NCBI GenBank assembly: GCA_020091685.1 | Contig: CM034599.1 | Coordinates: 35,107,408 to 35,171,407 of the forward strand | Length of the DNA stretch: 64,000 nucleotides | Source of the DNA: Lutjanus erythropterus | Lineage: Eukaryota > Chordata > Actinopteri > Lutjaniformes > Lutjanidae | Direction: 5' to 3' | The notes under the pieces: model-generated | What the model was told of the DNA's origin: nothing | Seen by the model: the letters and a program-made list of their open reading frames with translations, nothing else | Databases searched by the model: none | Made by a program: the position numbers and the translations under genes | In this document: one piece after another, positions 24,461 through 38,100 of the stretch | How positions within the stretch are numbered: the first letter of the stretch is position 1 | How the letters are laid out: every line of letters begins with the position of its first letter

Positions 24461-24840
24461 AAGTATAAAAAGTAAAGTAAATGCAGGCTAAACAATATTC
24501 AGAGTGTGATATTGTTTTGTTTATTATGTTATTGTCAGATTTATAATTTATAATTCATTACCCTGTAAATATCATTCTAATCTTGAATGTAGAAATGACA
24601 TTAATCACTAAACATATTACTGTGAAATTTAATAACAATTAAAATTGCAAACATTGCATCTAATTTTAAAAAATTCTAATTTACACAACTTTCAGGTAAT
24701 TATAGAACTTTTTCACAGCAGCCATGTTAGCATGAAAAAGAAGTGTTAACACAGGTGTTAGCGATGATACTAATTAGGCTTCCTGCTATTGTGCATGTTG
24801 GATCACTGGAGAGGCTCTACTATACTAATGGAAAAAGACA

Positions 24841-25409
24841 TTAAAGGGACAGTTCATCCAAAAATGAAAAGGCAGTCATTATCTACTCATCCTCGTGCCA
24901 AATGAGTGTTGGGTTTATTTTGTTAGTCTGCAAAACACTGCTGGAAGTTCACAGGAAAACAGTGTTGCAGAGTCTCCCAAACAATAGAAATGAATGGTGA
25001 CCAGTTTTCAAACATAAAAAACAACTGCAAAAAAACATAACATGCCTCCATTCTGCTCACAGTGTGCGTGCGCACGTGACTTTGGCTCCAATCTAAGGAT
25101 GTACAGTGAAGATTCAGGCTAAAAACATGGTGTAAATAACATTTTTTTTTGGCATGTTGGGTCTTCCGGAGACTTGGGTTACACCAGATGAGCAGTGTGG
25201 AGGCATTTTATGTTTTTATTCTGTTGTTTTTTTTACGTTTGGAAACTGGTCACCATTCACTTCCATTGTTCGGGAGATTCTGCAACAGTGTTTTCCTGTG
25301 AAACTCCAGCCGTGTTTTGTAGACTGAAAAACTAAACATGACCTTCAGTTGGAATGAGAGTGAGTAGATAAAGACTGAATTTTCATTTCTGGGTGAACTA
25401 TCCCTTTAA
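24841..25409. repeat. Palindromic MITE, family A, bounded by TTAA
   Basis: It starts TTAAAGGGACAGTTCATCC and ends GGTGAACTATCCCTTTAA. Both arms are inverted copies over about 280 bases (TGGTGACCAGTTTTCAAAC and its complement). The TTAA flanks suggest a TTAA-targeting transposase (Kolobok or piggyBac type). Other copies are at 45842-46408 and 57603-58247. Confidence 0.8.
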
Positions 25410-25689
25410 TTTGTATAATTTTAACACCCTACTATTTCATATTTACCTATACAGCTGTGAGAAAAAACTACAGTTGGAATGGAAACATAATAGAGGAAGT
25501 AGTTTTACTATAAAATGTTGGTATTTGTTATCATAATAAAATATAAAATTACGCAAATAATATTAATACTTTTTTTGTTTTATGGAAATGTTTATGTGAA
25601 ATGTAAATGTAGGGGATTTTCCAAACATCACAGGATTTTCTTGCTTCATCATTTCTGAGGCTGGCTCGTGCACCACTTGTTCTGATGTT

Positions 25690-26306
25690 ACCTCTTCACG
25701 TGCTCATTTACTGGATGTCACAGATGTGTGCGAGCAGCACCAAAATATGGCGCTATCATTTTCAGCCAATGGGCTGGCCGTTTGTAACAGGTCGCAGCTG
25801 GCGTCACTACCGTGGCGCGAACGCGCATACAAGACGGGAAAGAGGTTGAGAAGGAATCGGGATCGCGCTCATCTGTTTGGCTGGCAAATGCCTCCGGTGT
25901 AACAGGCCGATCATTATGGGGGACCAAGGACCCCGAGACGGGATGGACCATGACCGAGCGACCGCTGCGCAGAGCTCATCCAGGCGGTTTATCCCGGGAT
26001 AAAATCATTTAGTGAGTCCAGTAATAAAGAGCCAGTCACTGAGCTGCAGAGGAGGCGGTGTTTGCTGGGATTCAATCAGAGCCGGAGAGTCGCGGCTGGT
26101 AGGTTAACGAGGAGAGAGGGACGTGAGGAAACTGGGAAGACAGCAGTTTACAATCTAACTGGATCCAGCTCGGAATTGCGAGAATTATGGATGAAATGTC
26201 GATTACAAGCCGGTCCGGTCAGCCCAACCCTGTCAGAGCAGGGTGGGTTCATCCGGAGTGAAATCAGTCGCCTCTTATCTGTTGGCTTCTCCTCCGCCGG
26301 GCGGCG
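25690..26306 (+). promoter_or_regulatory. bicdl1: Presumed BICDL1 promoter and 5' leader
   Basis: This is the only long CpG-rich stretch near the gene, and it contrasts with the AT-rich DNA on its left. It holds a CCAAT box (25766-25770, context cagCCAATggg, the NF-Y type) followed by GC-rich sequence, and it runs directly into the start codon. No TATA box stands out. The transcription start cannot be placed from sequence alone. Short open frames here (for example from 25812 and 26062) look like leader sequence, not genes. Confidence 0.6.
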
Positions 26307-26702
26307 ATGTCCGCTTTCTGCCTAGACCTGCAGACGTCTGCCGTGCAGGTTTCAGCACCACTGGAGCTGGACAGCGACTGCATGGAGCCCCGGGCCAGCC
26401 CCGCCGCCCAGGAGCCCGGCGGCTTTCAGGGTCACCCGCTGCGGCACACCGGCTCCGGAGGCCTCGGCATGGCCTTGGAGGAGGAACTGGCCATGCTTGC
26501 CGGGCAGCGGGACGACGAGGACGAGCTGTCGGACCTAGAGACGCCTGCGGTGGGGCATAACGCAGACCTGCAGTCGCTCTTCCGTCAAAAGGAAAAAGAC
26601 TTGGTTTTAGCTGCTAAACTCGGCAAAGCGCTGCTGGAGAGAAACCAAGACTTGACCAAGCAATATGAGAAAATGCACAAAGATCTCAACGAAAAATTAG
26701 AG
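26307..26702 (+). CDS. bicdl1: BICDL1 exon 1 (residues 1-132), start codon and CC1 box
   Basis: The ATG at 26307 begins MSAFCLDL, nearly identical to the mammalian start, and has a G at position -3, so I chose it over upstream ATGs. Residues 20-90 are acidic and GC-rich, with an LALEEELA-like helix (here MALEEELAMLAG). Residues 93-132 begin the first coiled coil. RQKEKDLVLAAKLGKALLE contains the CC1 box AAKLG (residues 102-106, bases 26610-26624). This box is the motif in BICD-family adaptors that binds the dynein light intermediate chain. The exon ends in phase 0 at GAG, followed by GTAAAC. Confidence 0.96.
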
Positions 26703-29156
26703 GTAAACTCAAAGAAGAAAATATAATTTGCTCAAGCTTTAATGCTGCCCCAATCCTCTCTGTGGTTTGTTCTAGAAACACCCTAATCCTAGAGTCAAGT
26801 TTTTAGGCCTTCACAATGTAAACAAACTCTAGAGGATCATAACAAATGCTGCCTGTAGCTCCACATTCAGGCTGCCACAGAAAAAAAGGGATCCACCTAG
26901 CATGAGTCTAGTTTTTATGCTAGCATATGATTGTACCTAATGTGCTATAACAGTGGTTTTCAAATTATGATCTAGGGACTGACAGGGGTCCTTCTTTGAT
27001 TGTGGATTTGTCTCAGCAAAAAGAGTAACAGGATATTTTAACTTTTATTACTTTTTTCAGAGTTGGAACATTAAGCAAAGACATGGGGTTGGCTGTATTG
27101 ATTCAGATCAGGGATGAACTATGTATTGTCTTATATTTTCAAACCTGAAAATAATAACTTAGAGGGGATTCTGTCAGACAAAATCCTCTCAAATAGGAGG
27201 CACATGATGAAATGTGTGGGGGTCCTTGACATGATAAAGTTTGAAAACCTCTGTGCTATAAGTTGGGGACTAGTTGCATGGGATGAACTGAAACTTGATG
27301 ATTATTCTGATCTAAAGATAAAGACAAATACACTGTCTCTGTCATTACAGCGACCTCATTATTTCACATATGATGTTTACAATGAATGCTGCACAGCTGA
27401 GCTTTTGTTCATGTTGTTTTCAAAATCCTTCACACAAGCCAACACGTGGCCTGAGACAAAACACACAAAGACTAATCCCGTGGCAGTCCAGGCCCTACTG
27501 TATCTCCTGTACATCTGCTCAGCCCTTTGATCCATATTCATCCCCAGAGAAATAAGCTGCCCCTTAATGTCAAACTCTTCTTATCATTGATGTTGTTGCA
27601 GGTCCTGGTATCCTGTTCTAACAGCGCTTGATGTTGTTTTGTGATGTTGTTTTGATTCTCTTTGATCCCCCCCCACCTTTTGTTCAGGCATTTGCACAGA
27701 GATGAAAATAGTGGCCACACAGATGCCAGCTGCTTCAGCCTTGGACTTAACCGTAACAACAACCCCCCATCCAAACTCTGGCAGCCGCTGGTGCTGCAGT
27801 GCATCTGTCCACTGTTCATTGCCATCTAGAGAATAAAAAGGAAGCTTCCTTCTAGCAGAACTGTCACTCCAGGAGCTGTTGAAACGACACCGGTTGAATT
27901 CAGAATCACTCATTTATATCTCTGAATTTAAGGCCGTCATAGTTGCAGTTTTTGCCACTCATTTGTGTGTTTTTATGTCTTGTTTTGTATCAAAACGTCA
28001 GTTTCTGGTAGTCAAACTTTCTTCATTGTTAATATCATATATTTTTATGATAATGCTAAACGTAAAGTCATGGCATAGTGACATCATAGGGATTTTTGGG
28101 GTATAAGCCAGTACTAGGGAATAAAAAAATTCTGATACTGATACCTTGCATGATATTCTTTATAGAGAATATTGTGTATATAATGTAAACATAAACACAC
28201 ACCTGCAATGATCCCTCAAAACATTTGTTACAAAGATATGTAATGGTGGCAGGATATTACAGTTTTTTGTCCAAAATGATATCAGGGCACTAAAACAGTA
28301 AACTTTCACAGATGTTTCTTATTATTATACCTAAATATAAATAAAAAAAAGCAAAACAGAGCAATATATGTATATATTAAAGCTGAATTAAGGAAAAACG
28401 ATCAAATACACACTAAATGCTGCCAATAACGCTGAAAAATGAAAACAATCTATATTGTGTTCTGCAAAAAAAAAGTTTCATATATGCGCAACATATATGC
28501 CAATACCAGTATGGACCATTATATCTGTGAATATCTGTCGAGCGATACACTGTCGGGCTCTAATCATAGGCAGCACAATGTAAACACTGACATTTGCATA
28601 GAAGGTAAAAAAGTTAGAGTAGCGATTTTAGCCCTTGGAAAAAAAAACATGATTATTCCTTTATTGTTGTAATGTTTGGCAAGTTGCCATCCTGATTCTT
28701 TTTTTTTCTTTTTTTTTACCTTATATACAGTGAGATATTTCCATGAAATGAGCACAACTTTCTTTGGCTGTTGAAGCAGCAGCATCTGTGTGAAGTCACT
28801 GATTTTGTCACACCCTCACTGATTTCATTCATTGAATTCTGTAAAATGAATATAATATTGCACATCTAATCCAAGCAAATCAAGCCTTTTAACCCTCTTT
28901 CCCCTCATTCACACGCAGCACTTGGAGCAGGAGAAGCATGAGTTGCGCCGGCGTCTGGAAAGTCGAGAGGGGGAGTGGGAGGGTCGCGTGGCCGAGCTGG
29001 AGACGGACGTCCAGCAGCTGCAGGGCGAGCTGGAGCGCCACCAGGTCCAGCTGAGGGAGGCTGACAGGGACAAGACAAAGGCCATCAGTGAGCTCTCTGA
29101 GCAGAACCACAGACTGCTGGAGCAACTCAGTAGGGTGAGAAGCAGTGTCTGTGTGT

Positions 29157-29188
<32 letters not shown>

Positions 29189-32100
29189 TGTGTGTGTGTG
29201 TGTGTGTGTGTATCCATGTGATTCAGATGTACTGCTTCAGGCGTGCTTGGCCAATCTGCATGGGAGATTTAATTAGTCTGAGCTTGAGTCACTGTGTCAC
29301 ATGGTCTTAATGCTGCTTTAAACACCCTTCCACCCAGAGTGCGTTTGTGTGTGTGTGTGTATGTGTGTCTACAGTATGTGTTCCTCCTTGGCCTGGCCTC
29401 GGGGCCACTCAGTCCAGTTCAAGTCCGCATGGCTGACATGACATAAGATGCTCAGCCAAGTGAGGATTCATCGTCCCTCAGGGGGGACTTACCTCCACCC
29501 AGCCCGTCTCCCTCTAACTTCACCTGCATTATGCTAACTCATCAATATAAAAGTGGAGCTTCCGGGTCTTATGTTGAATAATTTACAGTGATTTGACTGC
29601 ACACTTATGCAATAGCTCTCCGCATATTGACAGGTAATTTGAGTGCAGTTATTATAACAAGCAGAGTGGAAAAGGCCTCATGTGAAACACTCAGACAGAT
29701 TGATTGATGGACAGACAGACAGATAGATGCATACATACTGTACATTCATATAGCAGCGCTCAGGGTTGGCTTGAGGCTGTATCCTTGATGTGATGTACTT
29801 CACACACATCAAGAGAAACGGAGACTGGCAGTAGATGCAGACTGATGGAGCCGAGAGCGTTAGCATTTGTAGCTACAGCTGATTAAGCCCTGCTAAGCAG
29901 CTCAGTACAACACCTCAATCTGCTCCATCTACACCAAAACAAGGACACTTTGTCCATACAGAGTGGACGCCCAGATGTTACACTACTGCAGCTCCTCAGT
30001 GAGTTTTATCTTTAAAGAGAGGCGTTGATTTAACTCTTTTACACTCTTTCACATTATAGTTTGTGATATTAGGGGACTGGCCTGGATTATATACTGTAGA
30101 GCTGGACAGTATATTGAAATTATATATAAAATTAGATTAGAGCTGCAACGATTAATCAACTACTTGATTATTAAATTAATCACCAACTATTCTTATAATT
30201 AATTAATCAGTTTAAATAACTTTTAAAGAAGAAATAGTTAAAATTCTCTGATTCCAGCTCATTAAATTTGAATATTTTCTGGTTTCTTTCCTCCTCTATG
30301 ACAGTAAACTGAATATCTTTGCGTTTTGGACAAAACAAGACATTTGAGGACGTCATCCTGAGCTCTGGGAAACACTGATTGCCATTTTTCACCATTTTCT
30401 GACATTTTATAGACCAACTAATAATTGAATAACCCACATTACTGTTGATTATCAATCAAAAATCTTACTATGGGGCGCCACTGTACTGAGACTATCAAAC
30501 CTCTGCAGCAGCCATGGATCAGATTCCAGCCTGTGGTCCTTTGCTGCATCATCAGCATCATCCCCTCCCTCTAACCCTGATCTCATTTTGTTAATATTTT
30601 GTAAAAGCACCAATAGTCAACTCTACAATATTGTTGCAGTATTGATATTGAGGCATTTCATTCTATTTTGTCCATACCCTCCAGCCCTGCTTCTGCTGGA
30701 CAGTTCAATCTACAGCGATGCATCATATTCTATAAGATCATCACTATTTGAGAATTTGCTGTATGTTCTTTTAGAGAAAATGTGTGTATCGAGACATATA
30801 TTGTACATCACGGCATAACCTAAAAATATTGAGACAGTCATTCACATTCAAAGCTTTTATGGAGGTTTTCGAATGTCATGACAAAATGAAAAATCCTCAA
30901 ACATGGATTAAAGTTAAATTAATCAGATCAAATGAGTTCGTCTCACTTTCACATACATTAATGTTATTTATGTTTGCCTCGATACAGGTGCATGCCTGTG
31001 CCACATTTTTGAAAAGCTAAATGCTAACAAATATGGATTGAAGCACGATATTTTGCAACACAAACACATGTTCTCAATTTTGGAAATGACTACATTTATC
31101 TTTTTTTTCAATAAGCTTTGACTGTTGGACTTTAGTTTTATTGGAATTTTTTGGATTACACAACTCCACGCAGCCACTATAGTAATCTAATTCTACAAAT
31201 GGTATTGGCTGAATAGTAATAATATTTCTGTAGCCTGTGCAGGTTTAAACAGAATGAACAGATGTACAAAAAAGAGCTGCGCAGCAGATTTAGAAATCTG
31301 ATGTCAATATTGTGAACAAAGCTTTGAAGCTTTGAACTGTTCTAGTCATTATATATTATGTCATGTCTCCTGAACTGTGTGGTTGAATATAACGCTGTCA
31401 CACTACAGCACTGATACGTCACAGTGGCGAGCTTGCTTTCTAAGAGCAGAACTACGTCATTCTGCATAGCCTGTCAGAGGGAAATGCATTATAAACACCT
31501 GTAGGAGCATTATAACAACTTAAGGGCCATAAACAGAGGTATCAGACTGTTGTCAGCTGCCAGGTAGGCTGGCACTGGATGCCGCTGGGGAGCTATATTT
31601 CAGGATGCCCAGGAGCTGCGTGTGTATAGTAAGGTTGACAAGCCTGTACAGGTGCTTTGATAACCCCGTCAGCAGCACTGTCATGCACACTTGCATGCAT
31701 TTGTTTCCCTTCCTGATGGAGAGGATATGATCTCCTGCCAGGCGCACGCTGCTCAGAGAGGAGCGGGTTCCACGCCGTGTATTTTAACCCTTCAGCTCGC
31801 TCCGGTGCAGAGCAGTGCTGCCTCTCATCTTGATCAGATTAAATCAGCCTCCCACCCCATGTTGCCCCAACACCATCATCACATCGCAATCAAGGACTGT
31901 TCTGTTCTGGTCAGTCGCTACAGATCTAAGCAGGAGCGTGCACTTAGCATAATTAAACTGACTTTAATTTAATTGAAACCTGGGAGTGGGAAATCTATTA
32001 GGATATTCCCTGAAAGTGGTCTGTATTGTGTTTTTTTTGGGGGGGCATATCTTGTGGTCTTTGTGACTCAGTGAAATTTATGAGACCTAATTGACTGCAT

Positions 32101-35100
32101 CGATCCAGATCTCATGATTCAGTGATTTGGGCAGACAGAGGGAGACCTGCTGGGTAATAGCATAAATGAGGTCAGCCACAGTGCTCGCTTTCTCTCTCAT
32201 TTTATCCTTCTTTCTGTCGGTTTGTCTTGCCTTCTTCTCTTCCTCTCTCTCTCTGTCTGTGCTCATTACTAAGCAATGGGCTGTGACTAAGTACTGTTAA
32301 CTGTTTACAGCTCTCAGTGAAAGGAGGAAACGTAAAACTGCCCTGAGGAAACCATGCAGTAGTGGATTCACTGGAGGCCTGCTATTTTCATCTGCCCTCC
32401 TGTTTCTCCTAATAGTTAACTCTTTAACCACAAATACTTATTATGATCTAAACTGGTCCTAATGTGGCCTCCTGTAAGCTCTGTCCAGAATAGCACGTTT
32501 CTCTGCACTGTCCAAGTGATTATGAGCTTGTTTTTGTAGTCCTAAATCAAGATATACAGAAATGGAGAAGTAAATTATTAATTTCCTAATTAATTACCAA
32601 CATTTTTTATTTATTTTTTTGTATTTGATGTGTTTATTTAGGTGTTGATTTCAGATTTCTTATTTTAGTTCAGCAAGTATGGAGTCAAAGGAGTGCCATA
32701 AAAGAGAATAAATCTGTAAAGAAAAAGAAAATAAGAGTGGAAATTATAAAGTGGAATAAATAAATAAAAGAATGAAAATGCAAATAAGAAAAGTAGAAAT
32801 ATAAAGAGAAATCAATCAATCAATGAATAAATAATATAAAGATAAATAACAGACATAATCCTGCTTTGGCAAAGCCGAGTTCACATGTGCAAGAATTGAC
32901 TACTTAGCCTGGACAGGAAGGCCCGCCCAAAACCAGTTGATTGGCAGCTTGGCCTTTCAAGGATTAACAACAAAAAGGAGTAAAACAACAGGGAAAAGAA
33001 TACAGGGATAAAAATAAATAAATGAAATTATATATTTTTTAAATACAGAAAAAATAGAGCAATTTATATGCAATAAATAAATATATTTTACAAAGCATAA
33101 ATATATACAGAAATAAATAAACAAATAAATGTGTCCACATTTACTTTCTTATTTGTTTACAGATTTATTCTTTATTGTGGTGCTCCTATGACTCCTTATT
33201 ATGTAGGCATGTGTTTGTATTTTCCATAAATCACCTGCTTTTCAGAAGATGATTTCTACAGTGACCTATGATTTATAAAAACAGTGTATCACCTTCCTAA
33301 TAACTCAAGAATCAGTTCTTCAATTGGCTGCAGAGGGATGACCTTGAGAAGGCAGGGCACCTCACAGGAAGTGATGTAAGTAAGGGGGTAAGATAGAGCG
33401 CTGAGGGGATTAGGTTATAATCCTTGCTAATAGCCTTGCCATAAGCAATCAGTCAGAAACCAAAACAACTCCAGTCCGTACTCTACTTAATTAATAACAG
33501 CAGGTAACTTAGATATTTAGGCAAAGAAGATCTAAAAATTTAGTCTCCGCCTCTGTTGTCACATCTTATCCTGGACAGTGCACAGACACCCCCTGTGGTT
33601 GTTGCTCTCTGGTGTGGGTCTGCGTATGTGGGAATGAGCTTTCCAATATTGGGTGATAAAACTATACATATATTTTAAGTACACCCAGAGAAAATAGGTC
33701 CCCATTGATCCAGGAGCAGAGCCTGGGAGGTGTGTGCTTGGTGTGTCTGTGTCTTCAGCGTGAGAACAGCCAATCTCCTCAGGCCTAATCTGATCAGAGT
33801 GAACCAGCAGGAAGGGAACCTTTCCTTAATTACATTACCACACATGCTCAGAGAAGGCTGCGGATGCACTGACTCCAGCAGAAGTGTCTGCGTGTTTTAT
33901 GGCCATGGTCAATTCTACCTCCCTCAATCTTTAGAATTCACTTAATTAAACGTTGACAGCAGTCCAGCAGGGCGATATAACTGAAAAATTTATCATGATT
34001 AAGTGTTTAATTTCAGTCGATATCACAAATTCGTAGTACTATTAAATGACCTATATTAAAAATAGACCAGGAGAAAAAAGGTTGTGTTTAATCACTTTAT
34101 TTATCAAGGCGCAGGGGTGATAATAGACTTTTAGGGAAAATTGTCACTTTTCATGTGGATGTCCAGTCAATATTGATGGTACATGTAATCAATTGAAGCA
34201 ATAAATTCCTCAGCGCTACATTGACATTTCATTGACAGTTCTAATGTTGCAAAGTCAGCAATTCCTCGTGCACCAGTGATGTCACTGGAAGCAGGAAGAA
34301 CTACCAGCTCTTTCAGCTTTGATTTATATTCCTCTGGATACCCAGCAGAAGTACTAGATGAGTATTTTTGTCACCTAATGCTATGTTTTGGCTAACAATT
34401 TAATAGCTATAGGCTCAGGTGGTGACATGAAAACATGGGCGCAGGGGTCAAAAGCTTGCACGCGATGCATCCTGGTATGCATCCACTACTACCTACGTTC
34501 TTTTTCTTTTCTTTGTCAATACAGCAAGCAATGAGAAATGTCAAAATGTCATCAACACTGACTGGACATCCACATAAAAAGTGTCAAATTTTCCCTTTAA
34601 TGGTGTAAAATGTAAAATTTTTGCATTAAAGGGTCTAAAATGCAATTTATATGTTATATTTGTTGTGTACTAATAATCCCAATGTTAAAACGCAGAGAAA
34701 TCTGTCATTTAAGCAAGGTAACAGTGTGTTTACTGCTAGGCATTGCTAGCTAGTTGCTATAACATCCTGGAAAACATGGGATACATCAGATAGGTCAGAG
34801 AGTGAGGAAGGAGGTTGGCACACCTTCACCAAACATAACTTGAATAAAACTTAAATATTACCTCCACAATAAACATGATTTGTCCTGATTTCTTCATTAG
34901 TCCTGTTAGATAACCACCAGGATCTCACGCTACTTCACGACATAAAACTACGTCTTTTGTTACTGTCTATTTTGTTATTGTGTCTTTAATGTGAGAGAGA
35001 CTCCTAGCAGCAGAACTCCAAAAGAAAAACTGCCATACTGGCAAACTGACCAGTCCTTTTTTACTATTTCTTCACCATCTGCTCTCATTTTCTGACTCCA

Positions 35101-38100
35101 TGCTGTTTCTGTTGTTGTGTCACATGTCGATGGTGTAACTGAACAACACACCTATTAAATGATTGGCTGTTTGTACTGGAAGCACACTCAATTATCAAGG
35201 GATATGATGTTTATGAGCCAGGGCACGTCTCTTATGTGCTTTCATGGCGGTTTGCATTTGATGCATTTAAGTGAAACTATTGAACATTTTATTGATTAAG
35301 TGTCTGTTGCTGATAGTATTGTTTCATTGTCCAGGCCTGGCCTCCAGTGAGTCAGCAAAGTTGCTTATTTCAGGCTACTCGTTCCATTGTTTGACTCATA
35401 ATTCACAATAATCAAACAGGCAAGGTGTAATGTCTTTGAATGACAAAAGCGGAGCTCTGCATGGCATCCTATGTTGCGTCTGTGCGTCATCACTACAGTG
35501 TATCCACGTCACACAGTGCACAGGTTCAGTTTCACTCCTCTTTTTACAACCTGTAGCCAGTGTTGAACACGGTCCCTGGGCGTCTGTCCAGCTATCAGCT
35601 TCCATCACATCCAACCACTGGAGCACATAACGTCTGCCTCCCATCAGCCCAAGGTAGCTCTTGCGGGATTGGCCCTCTGACTGGCACCTATTGTCACTCG
35701 GAGTATTTGTTATGCAACCGTTTGAACGTGGGGTTGCCCATCCTCCATAAGTCTAGACAAGGCAGCGCTCTGTGAAAGTGACTAAGGAAAATACCAGAAG
35801 CATTGAAACCACAAGTCGCAGCTCCGCCAATCCCACTTCTCCCTGGTTGCTATGACAACCGGAGTGACATGCAAATTGAAACTCCATGTGTTGTTACCAT
35901 GGGAATGTGCTCTACAGAATGGCACAAGGATACAGATAGTTTGATGCGAGGCTGTGCCACCGAAGACCTTTGATAGACTCGCGGTCATATCTGCTAGATC
36001 ATGTTTCCACAGACAGCCTGCAAGAGAGTCAGCAGGAGTGATTCAAGCTTCTACCCTCCTCTGGAAAGTGAATGTACAGTATTTGGTCAAGTAAAATGTC
36101 ATATAAAGAGGCTGTAAAGGAACGTGTCTCCCTGCTGAGCCCTACTTTGCTGCCCTGGATTCTGTCGCAGCAGTCTGATTTGCCCCTGTTTGTCCTGTCG
36201 TGCTGATAATGCTTCATCTGGGATCTGAGGAATTTGCGCGCAGATTAAGTGAGTATCTGCAAATCAGGCAGTCTGCGGTCAACTCTGTGCTTTTTCATCG
36301 GGATCTAAATCTGTCGGTGCGGTGGGTCAGTGGGTCAGATGTCACGTTTGCCACTGTGACCCGCCGCTGCACTGGCCTCCGCTGAGCGCACATCTGTTTC
36401 CCACACAGAGAAGACAGGATCATGCCGCCGTCGCATAGAAACTCACATCTGGCCACTAAACTGAATACACACTGTCTGAGCCACTGGAGACATTAGCTCA
36501 TAGTAATACATATAAATACGTCAAGGTGATAATTCTTTGAATGTGTAATGCTGAATTTTTCAAGGGCATTCAAATCTAGAAATGTGATAGTTGGCAACTA
36601 TAATTCAATATAAAATAGATAAAACATGTCATGGGATATTTCAACGTACAGTACATTCTAATTCTTCTCATTTTTCCCTCATGCGTGGCCCTAATACCCT
36701 TCACTACTAGTGAAAAATTTAATGCTAAAACTCTGTGGGTTGCCTGAAAGCTTCATCTCCGCCTGACTTTTCAATGTTTCCAGGTGACTTGTTTTAAAAG
36801 AGAACCCTGTGTAAGAGACTTAATGTAGCTATACATAGAATATCACGCTAAAAGCTATGTTCCAAGACAGACATTATCCTTATCAGATGATCATCCATGA
36901 TGATAACACTGTATACTGCAGAGTAGTTAGTGCATAAGCATTCTTTAATGGATAATATTAAAGGTAAAATATTAAAAACAGTAAAAACAAAACAAACAAA
37001 CATATTTGACACTAAAGCTATTTAATGAAGTTTTGGGTTGGGTTGCAGGAGCATTCCCTACACTAAATATGGAAAATATGGAGCTAATGCCACTTTAAAA
37101 CAGTGGTTCCCAACCTTTTGTCCTTGGAGCCCCTCCAACCTGTATCTAAGGAAAGATGAGCCCCTCCATATACCAGAAGAATACATGATACATCCCAAAG
37201 CTTCACTGTCCAAAATAAACATTGATTAAATTATTTCTGTTCTTAGAATCTTTACCTTTGGTAAAAGTCTCTTTTTCTAGTATGAGCTTAAAATACTTAA
37301 CAGAGTGGGTTTACACGCACAGTGATCCTTACCTAAAGAAGAAGAATGATTCATTAACACAGAACTTGAGAGGTCATAGATTTGTGGCCTACTGAGTAGT
37401 CTACTATTTTTAACTGAGGACAAGGGAACGTATCTTTTTTAAACAGTTTTGTATACAGCATTTAGTATAAATTGTCATTTTTACATGTGCAAATCTATTT
37501 TTGAGGATCTCAGAACAGACAAAGTCTTGGGGACCCCCTGTGATTTCTGGTGCGCCCCTAAAAGGGGCCTGGACCGCAGGTTGTGAACCAACGCTCTAAA
37601 GTACTAGCATTGTGGCTCACACAAAGTTGTTGTTTAACTTTGAGTACCAGGTAGAGTTATCACATTATAATGAAACCCACAAAAGCTGTTGTATATAGTT
37701 CAGCCATCATTCAGGTTCATCAGGTCCATCCTCTCAGTGTCAACAATTAGCATTATTTTAGTGAATAACAAGTTGTAAACTCCAGCCATCTGTTCAAAGC
37801 ATTATTTATTAAAGGCATAATATGTAGCATTTTGGCATTAAAATATCTAAAAACATCTAAAAATATTTTATATATTTTGTTGAGTTGTGCATTTACTTTG
37901 TCCCAAATATTTCCAACAGTGTCCAGAGAAATCCCTATTTATATTCAAGGTAAGGGTGCGTTTAATTTAGTCAGCTGTTGCTTTAACTTCCAGGGAAACA
38001 CAGGAACCACTCTGTGACACGTCAGACAGTGAAGAAGGAGGAGCGCGAACATGACCAAATGTAGCGTTCATAATACTTAAATACATTATCTCATGATTTC

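Larger units (their letters stand above)
17725..25689. other. Region between CIT linker exon and BICDL1 promoter: MITEs, SINE, no gene recognised
   Basis: This is where CIT kinase exons would be expected on the minus strand. None of the kinase hallmarks (HRDIKPENI, DFG, APE, DWWS) was recognised. Listed separately are four MITEs (one partial) and one SINE. 17730-17870 is GA-rich. 18541-18970 begins cagtgtttccc and looks like an eroded hAT-type repeat. 20341-20590 is GC-elevated and unexplained. 22466-22545 is nearly pure A/T. 22861-22886 is C-rich. Confidence 0.55.

Noticed and set aside
33730-33945. Plus-strand frame after a tgtcttcag acceptor-like site in intron 2
   Set aside because: It would break the BICDL1 frame and shows no similarity to the family.
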